The translations under genes and the position numbers were made by a program. The notes under the pieces are model-generated. The model made no database searches and was not told the DNA's origin. It saw only the letters and a program-made list of their open reading frames with translations. Shown here piece by piece: positions 5,657-8,863 of a stretch of 8,863 nucleotides of DNA (the stretch's first letter is position 1; the number at the start of each line of letters is the position of its first letter). The DNA is from Alphaproteobacteria bacterium (GTDB taxonomy: Bacteria > Pseudomonadota > Alphaproteobacteria > ATCC43930 > CGMCC-115725), in the NCBI GenBank assembly GCA_030037055.1, contig JASHRZ010000643.1, forward strand, positions 1 to 8,863. The letters run 5' to 3'.

Positions 5657-7483
5657 ATGAAAGCCAGGGACACCCGACGCTGGAGCGGGAAGCTCGCCGC
5701 GCTCGCCGCGAGCACCATCCTCAGCAGCGCCATAGCGATGCCGAGCATCGCCGCCGATCCGCCGACGGCAACGTCGATCAAGCATCTGGTCATCATCTTC
5801 TTCGAGAACATCAGTTTTGATCACTATTTCGCGACATATCCCGTCGCCACCAATTCGGCGGGCGAGCCGCCATTCTTCGCGCTCCCGGACACGCCGTCGG
5901 TGAACAACCTCGTCTCGGCCGGCCTGCTGACCAACAATCCGAATCTCTTCCCGCCCGTCCGGCGCGACCGCAGCGAAGCCTACACCTGCGACATGGATCA
6001 TGAATACACCGACGAGCAGAAGGCCTTCGACGGCGGCCTCATGGACAAGTTCGTCCAGGCCACCAGCGACATCGGTCTCGGCTGCCACAAGGACGGCTCG
6101 ACCGTGATGGCCTATTTCGACGGCAACACCAGCACCGCGATCTGGAACTATGCCCAGCGCTTTTCCATGAACGACAACTCCTACGGCACCATGTTCGGTC
6201 CCTCGACGGTGGGCGCCATCAACCTGGTCTCGGGCCAGACCGGCAATGCGGTGATCGCGCTGAGCTTCGCCAAGGGCCTCGTCGCGACATCGACCCCGTC
6301 GGTCACCATCACCGGCGACCCCGATCCCGCGCTCGATGATTGCGGCGCCGACGCCGGCGGCACCAAGACCGGTCAGGGCACAGCCGAAATCCCGGTCGGC
6401 AAGAACATCGGCAATCTCCTGAACGAGAAAGGCATCACCTGGGGCTGGTTCCAAGGCGGCTTCACGCCGACCTCGCCGGCGGTGCTCAACCCGGACGGTT
6501 CGACGAAGACGCCCGCCGTCTGCGGCTCCGCCCATTTGGCGCATGAATTCACCCCGCCGGGCGCAACGACGCCGCTGTTCGTCGTGCCGAACCCCGATGC
6601 CGCGAATCAGGGCACGGCCTCGACCAACATCCACACCTCGACCCCCGACTACGTTGCGCACCACGAACCCTTCCAATACTATCCCTCGACGCGGAACCCG
6701 CACCATCTGCGGCCCTCGCCGGACATCTGGCAGGAGGTCGGCCAGAGCGATCAGGCGAACCACCAGTACGACATCAGCGACTTCTTCAACGTACTCAGTC
6801 ACGGTTCGTTGCCGGCCGTCTCCTATCTGAAGCCGCCGAAATATCAGAACGCCCATCCCGGCAATTCGGATCCGTTGACCGAACAGAGCTTCTTGGTAGC
6901 CGTGCTCAACGCCTTGCAGCAATCGCCCTTGTGGGCTGACACGGCCGTGATCATCAATTACGACGATTCCGACGGCTGGTACGACCACGTCGGCGGCCCG
7001 ATCGTCAACCATTCGGCGAATCTGAACGTGAAGGTTAGCCCCTCCAACCCCAATGTCGGCGGCGACGACAACGTGGCCGACGCCAATGATTCGCTGATCC
7101 CCGTCCTGCCGCTCTCGACCTCGACGACCCCCGCGGACCCCGGCGGCATCACGACGTCCGGTTCCTGCGGGCCGGCGCCGACGGGCGCTCCTCCGGGCGC
7201 CGGCCGCTGCGGCTACGGTCCGCGCCTGCCGTTCATGGTCCTCTCGCCCTGGGCGAAGCAGAACTTCGTCGACCATACCGTGACCGACCAGACCTCGAGC
7301 CTGCACTTCATCGAGGTCAACTGGAATCTGGGCTTCCTCGACGGCTCGACCCTGCCGCCGGGCGCGCCCCTGGGCGCCTTCTCCTACGACCAGTTGTCGG
7401 GATCGATCATGAACATGTTCGACTTCGACCACCCGCCGAACCTGGCGCCGCTGTTCCTCGACATCGTGACCGGCGAGCCATGA
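5657..7483 (+). CDS. AcpA-type acid phosphatase / phospholipase C-like phosphoesterase (PF04185)
   Basis: This is a 608-residue exported enzyme resembling Francisella/Burkholderia AcpA. ATG 5657 was chosen because GGGGG lies eight bases upstream and a signal peptide follows: an n-region with a TRR pair, a hydrophobic core, and probable cleavage after SIAA near residue 33. A GTG at 5642 would sit inside that G-run. Active-site features in order are FFENISFDHYF with metal ligands Glu50-Asn51, FGPSTVGAINL with the likely nucleophile Ser183, and INYDDSDGWYDHVGG with Asp436-Asp437. These correspond to the Glu-Asn/Ser/Asp-Asp set described for AcpA. PRLPFMVLSPWAKQNFVDH and the C-terminal MFDFDH complete the fold. 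AcpA relatives hydrolyse a broad range of phosphate esters, including phospholipid head groups; the substrate here is unknown. It is transcribed away from the imelysin operon and towards gspD. Confidence 0.9.
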   Translation: MKARDTRRWSGKLAALAASTILSSAIAMPSIAADPPTATSIKHLVIIFFENISFDHYFATYPVATNSAGEPPFFALPDTPSVNNLVSAGLLTNNPNLFPPVRRDRSEAYTCDMDHEYTDEQKAFDGGLMDKFVQATSDIGLGCHKDGSTVMAYFDGNTSTAIWNYAQRFSMNDNSYGTMFGPSTVGAINLVSGQTGNAVIALSFAKGLVATSTPSVTITGDPDPALDDCGADAGGTKTGQGTAEIPVGKNIGNLLNEKGITWGWFQGGFTPTSPAVLNPDGSTKTPAVCGSAHLAHEFTPPGATTPLFVVPNPDAANQGTASTNIHTSTPDYVAHHEPFQYYPSTRNPHHLRPSPDIWQEVGQSDQANHQYDISDFFNVLSHGSLPAVSYLKPPKYQNAHPGNSDPLTEQSFLVAVLNALQQSPLWADTAVIINYDDSDGWYDHVGGPIVNHSANLNVKVSPSNPNVGGDDNVADANDSLIPVLPLSTSTTPADPGGITTSGSCGPAPTGAPPGAGRCGYGPRLPFMVLSPWAKQNFVDHTVTDQTSSLHFIEVNWNLGFLDGSTLPPGAPLGAFSYDQLSGSIMNMFDFDHPPNLAPLFLDIVTGEP

Positions 7484-7493
7484 GGCGAGGGCG

Positions 7494-7509
7494 CGGGCCC
7501 ATGGGCCCG
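7494..7509. repeat. Perfect 16-bp palindrome after the acid phosphatase gene
   Basis: CGGGCCCATGGGCCCG reads identically on both strands and starts 11 bases after the phosphatase stop codon. It could extrude as a short stem or be bound by a dimeric protein. A self-complementary run of this length with no loop makes a poor terminator hairpin. Chance occurrence in GC-rich DNA is possible. Confidence 0.5.
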
Positions 7510-7513
7510 ACCC

Positions 7514-7535
7514 CCGCCGCTTAACGGCGCGGCGG
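7514..7535. repeat. Stem-loop in acid phosphatase 3' region
   Basis: CCGCCGC (7514-7520) and GCGGCGG (7529-7535) form a perfect 7-bp stem around an eight-base loop (TTAACGGC). It lies between the palindrome and the main terminator hairpin. It has no U-tract, so it is probably an accessory fold protecting or ending the upstream transcript. Confidence 0.35.
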
Positions 7536-7547
7536 ATCCCAGCGAAC

Positions 7548-7589
7548 GCGAAACCCCGCTGCCGGCCAGTCCGGCAGCGGGCATTTCGC
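7548..7589 (+). terminator. Strong hairpin, likely terminator of the acid phosphatase gene
   Basis: The inner stem is a perfect 11-bp pairing of CCCGCTGCCGG (7555-7565) with CCGGCAGCGGG (7571-7581) around the loop CCAGT. After a small mismatch (C opposite CA) the stem continues with GCGAAA (7548-7553) pairing with TTTCGC (7584-7589). The U-run is only three bases, so the terminator is not textbook. The AAA/TTT flanks and the position 65 bases past the stop codon still fit an intrinsic terminator that could work in both directions. Confidence 0.6.
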
Positions 7590-7644
7590 AAGGCCGCCGG
7601 CGAGCGAGCGTCGATGCACCGCTGCCGGCATCCACGTGAATTCC

Positions 7645-7662
7645 ATGACAGTATTATGTCTT
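7645..7662. promoter_or_regulatory. Pho-box-like repeat upstream of gspD (tentative)
   Basis: In the only AT-rich stretch before gspD (about 7640-7690), the minus strand reads AAGACAT-AATA-CTGTCAT. The second half is an exact CTGTCAT PhoB half-site. The first matches it at four of seven positions with the expected 11-base period and an AT-rich spacer. Its orientation is opposite to gspD, which weakens the case. The AATTTAATCGG at 7671-7681 may supply a -10 element for gspD, but no matching -35 was found. Confidence 0.25.
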
Positions 7663-7778
7663 CCGCGCGAAATTTAATCGGAAAAATGCTTTGTTCTTCC
7701 CGCGACCGCTCACCATCATTTCCGCATGGCACGCCGGGGCGACGGAATTCGCGTTGTCCGCCACGCATTCCGCCGCAC

Positions 7779-8863
7779 ATGATGTCGCTTGCCGCCTGCA
7801 GCGCGCTTCCGCAGCGGCAGCGCTTCCGCCTTGCCACCGCGACCGCGTGGCTGATGGTCGCGGCGACAGGACTCGTCGCCGCCTGCACCACGCCCAAGCC
7901 GGACGACACCGTTGCCAAGCCCGAGACGGCGGCCACGGTGGCAACGCGTGCGCACGCTGCGGCGGCGACGGCGCTGAGCGTGGCGCCGGACGCGCCGTCA
8001 CCGCCGGCAAAGCGGCCGGCGCCGACGATCGTTTCGGGCACCGGCGAGATGATTGCGGCAAGCGACGATTCGCCCCCCGAGGCCGCCGCGTCCGGCGACA
8101 TCACGCTCAATTTCGTCGACACCGACGTGCGCGAGGTGTTGCGGGCGGTGCTGGGCGGCGTGCTCCATCTCAACTACGCCGTCGACTCAAAGGTGCAAGC
8201 GACGATCACCCTCCAGACCAGCCGGCCGCTGCAGCAGGACCAGGTGCTCCCGATGCTGCAGGCGGCGCTGCGCAGCAGCGGCCTCGCTCTGGTCGAGACC
8301 GCCGGCGTCTATCGTGTCGTCCCGCTCGAGGACGCGAGCCGCAGCGGCTCGGCCGCGATCGTCGTCGGCCAAGGCGCGCCGCGCCCGCGCGCCGACAACC
8401 CTAGCTACAACGTCCAGATCTTTCCGCTGAAATTCGTCGCCGCCGCCGATATGCGCCAGACGATCGAGCCGCTGCTGCCCAAAGGCGCGGTCATGGAGGT
8501 GGATACGGCGCGCAACCTGATCATCCTGTCGGGCAGCGGACAGGATCTCTCGACCGCGACCGAGCTGCTGCGCAGCTTCGACGTGGACTGGCTCAAGGGC
8601 ATGTCCTTCGGCATCTTTCCGCTGCAGGTCAGCTCGCCCCGCGCGGTGGCCGGCGAGCTCAACACCATCTTCGGCACCGGCGGCAGCGTGCCGCTGGCGG
8701 GCGTGCTGCGCTTCGCCCCGCTCGAGCGGATGAACGCGATCCTCGCGGTGTCGCCGCAGCGCGCCTATCTCGAGGAGGCGCGCGCCTGGGTCGAGCGGCT
8801 CGACGAGGGCAGCAGCGAGAACACGCCGCGCCTCTTCGAATATCACGTGCAGAACAGCCGCGC
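7779..8863 (+). CDS. gspD: Type II secretion system outer-membrane secretin GspD (lipoprotein form), 5' part
   Basis: The first 361 residues of a type II secretion secretin are present; the gene runs off the right edge. Secretins form the multimeric outer-membrane gate through which folded proteins leave the periplasm. A hydrophobic signal ends in the lipobox LVAAC with Cys36 followed by Thr, so the protein is probably a lipoprotein bound for the outer membrane. A proline/alanine-rich linker follows. The N0 domain starts at ITLNFVDTDVREVLRAVLGG (from residue 108). N1 starts near YNVQIFPLKFV (residue 210) and includes LIILSGSG. N2 starts near FGIFPLQVSSPRAVAGELN (about 277). N3 and the beta-barrel pore lie beyond the window. 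ATG 7779 (or the adjacent ATG 7782) fits the lipoprotein signal best. An in-frame ATG at 7686 would add 31 non-hydrophobic residues. No clear Shine-Dalgarno is seen for any of them. Confidence 0.88.
   Translation, partial: MMSLAACSALPQRQRFRLATATAWLMVAATGLVAACTTPKPDDTVAKPETAATVATRAHAAAATALSVAPDAPSPPAKRPAPTIVSGTGEMIAASDDSPPEAAASGDITLNFVDTDVREVLRAVLGGVLHLNYAVDSKVQATITLQTSRPLQQDQVLPMLQAALRSSGLALVETAGVYRVVPLEDASRSGSAAIVVGQGAPRPRADNPSYNVQIFPLKFVAAADMRQTIEPLLPKGAVMEVDTARNLIILSGSGQDLSTATELLRSFDVDWLKGMSFGIFPLQVSSPRAVAGELNTIFGTGGSVPLAGVLRFAPLERMNAILAVSPQRAYLEEARAWVERLDEGSSENTPRLFEYHVQNSR

Noticed and set aside
5630..8173. 847-codon open frame on the minus strand opposite the acid phosphatase and gspD start
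   Set aside because: Its product is Arg/Gly/Val-rich low-complexity sequence with no recognisable domain. It covers a clear PF04185 enzyme, a terminator-like hairpin and the secretin N-terminus. Long antisense frames are common at this GC content.
1..8863. CRISPR array, tRNA, rRNA, toxin-antitoxin or phage defence system
   Set aside because: I saw no regularly spaced repeats, no tRNA-like cloverleaf and no such protein motifs on either strand.

Overview
The window is GC-rich throughout. Its codon use and protein families (lipoprotein type II secretin, imelysin, di-heme peroxidase, IS5-family debris) fit an alphaproteobacterium, probably of the order Rhizobiales (Bradyrhizobium/Rhodopseudomonas-like or a relative). 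That placement is inferred from general resemblance; there is no rRNA or marker gene here to fix it.

Layout. Positions 1-309 hold the 3' end of a decayed IS5-family insertion sequence. A leftward (minus-strand) cluster of four genes fills 306-5376. In transcription order these are an imelysin-family periplasmic protein (5376-4558), a secreted di-heme cytochrome c peroxidase (4538-3147), a secreted PF04185 phosphoesterase (3018-1036) and a small secreted LolA-like protein of unknown role (959-306). The stop codon of the last gene lies on the edge of the insertion sequence. A 280-base spacer (5377-5656) separates this cluster from a divergently transcribed second PF04185 enzyme, an AcpA-type acid phosphatase/phospholipase C-like protein (5657-7483, plus strand). 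A roughly 295-base hairpin-rich spacer follows. After it comes the 5' part of gspD, the outer-membrane secretin of a type II secretion system, which runs off the window's right edge.

How the genes may work together. Every intact protein carries an export signal, so this is an envelope/secretion locus. The imelysin and di-heme peroxidase genes are 19 bases apart and probably form a periplasmic iron/redox pair. The two PF04185 enzymes are likely exported phosphate-ester hydrolases. The secretin has a lipobox. This recalls the self-piloting liposecretin HxcQ of Pseudomonas aeruginosa, whose Hxc system exports an alkaline phosphatase. The neighbouring phosphatases are therefore candidate substrates; this is inference from context.

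I found no tRNA, rRNA, CRISPR array, integrase or phage gene. The long open frames antisense to the real genes are by-products of high GC.
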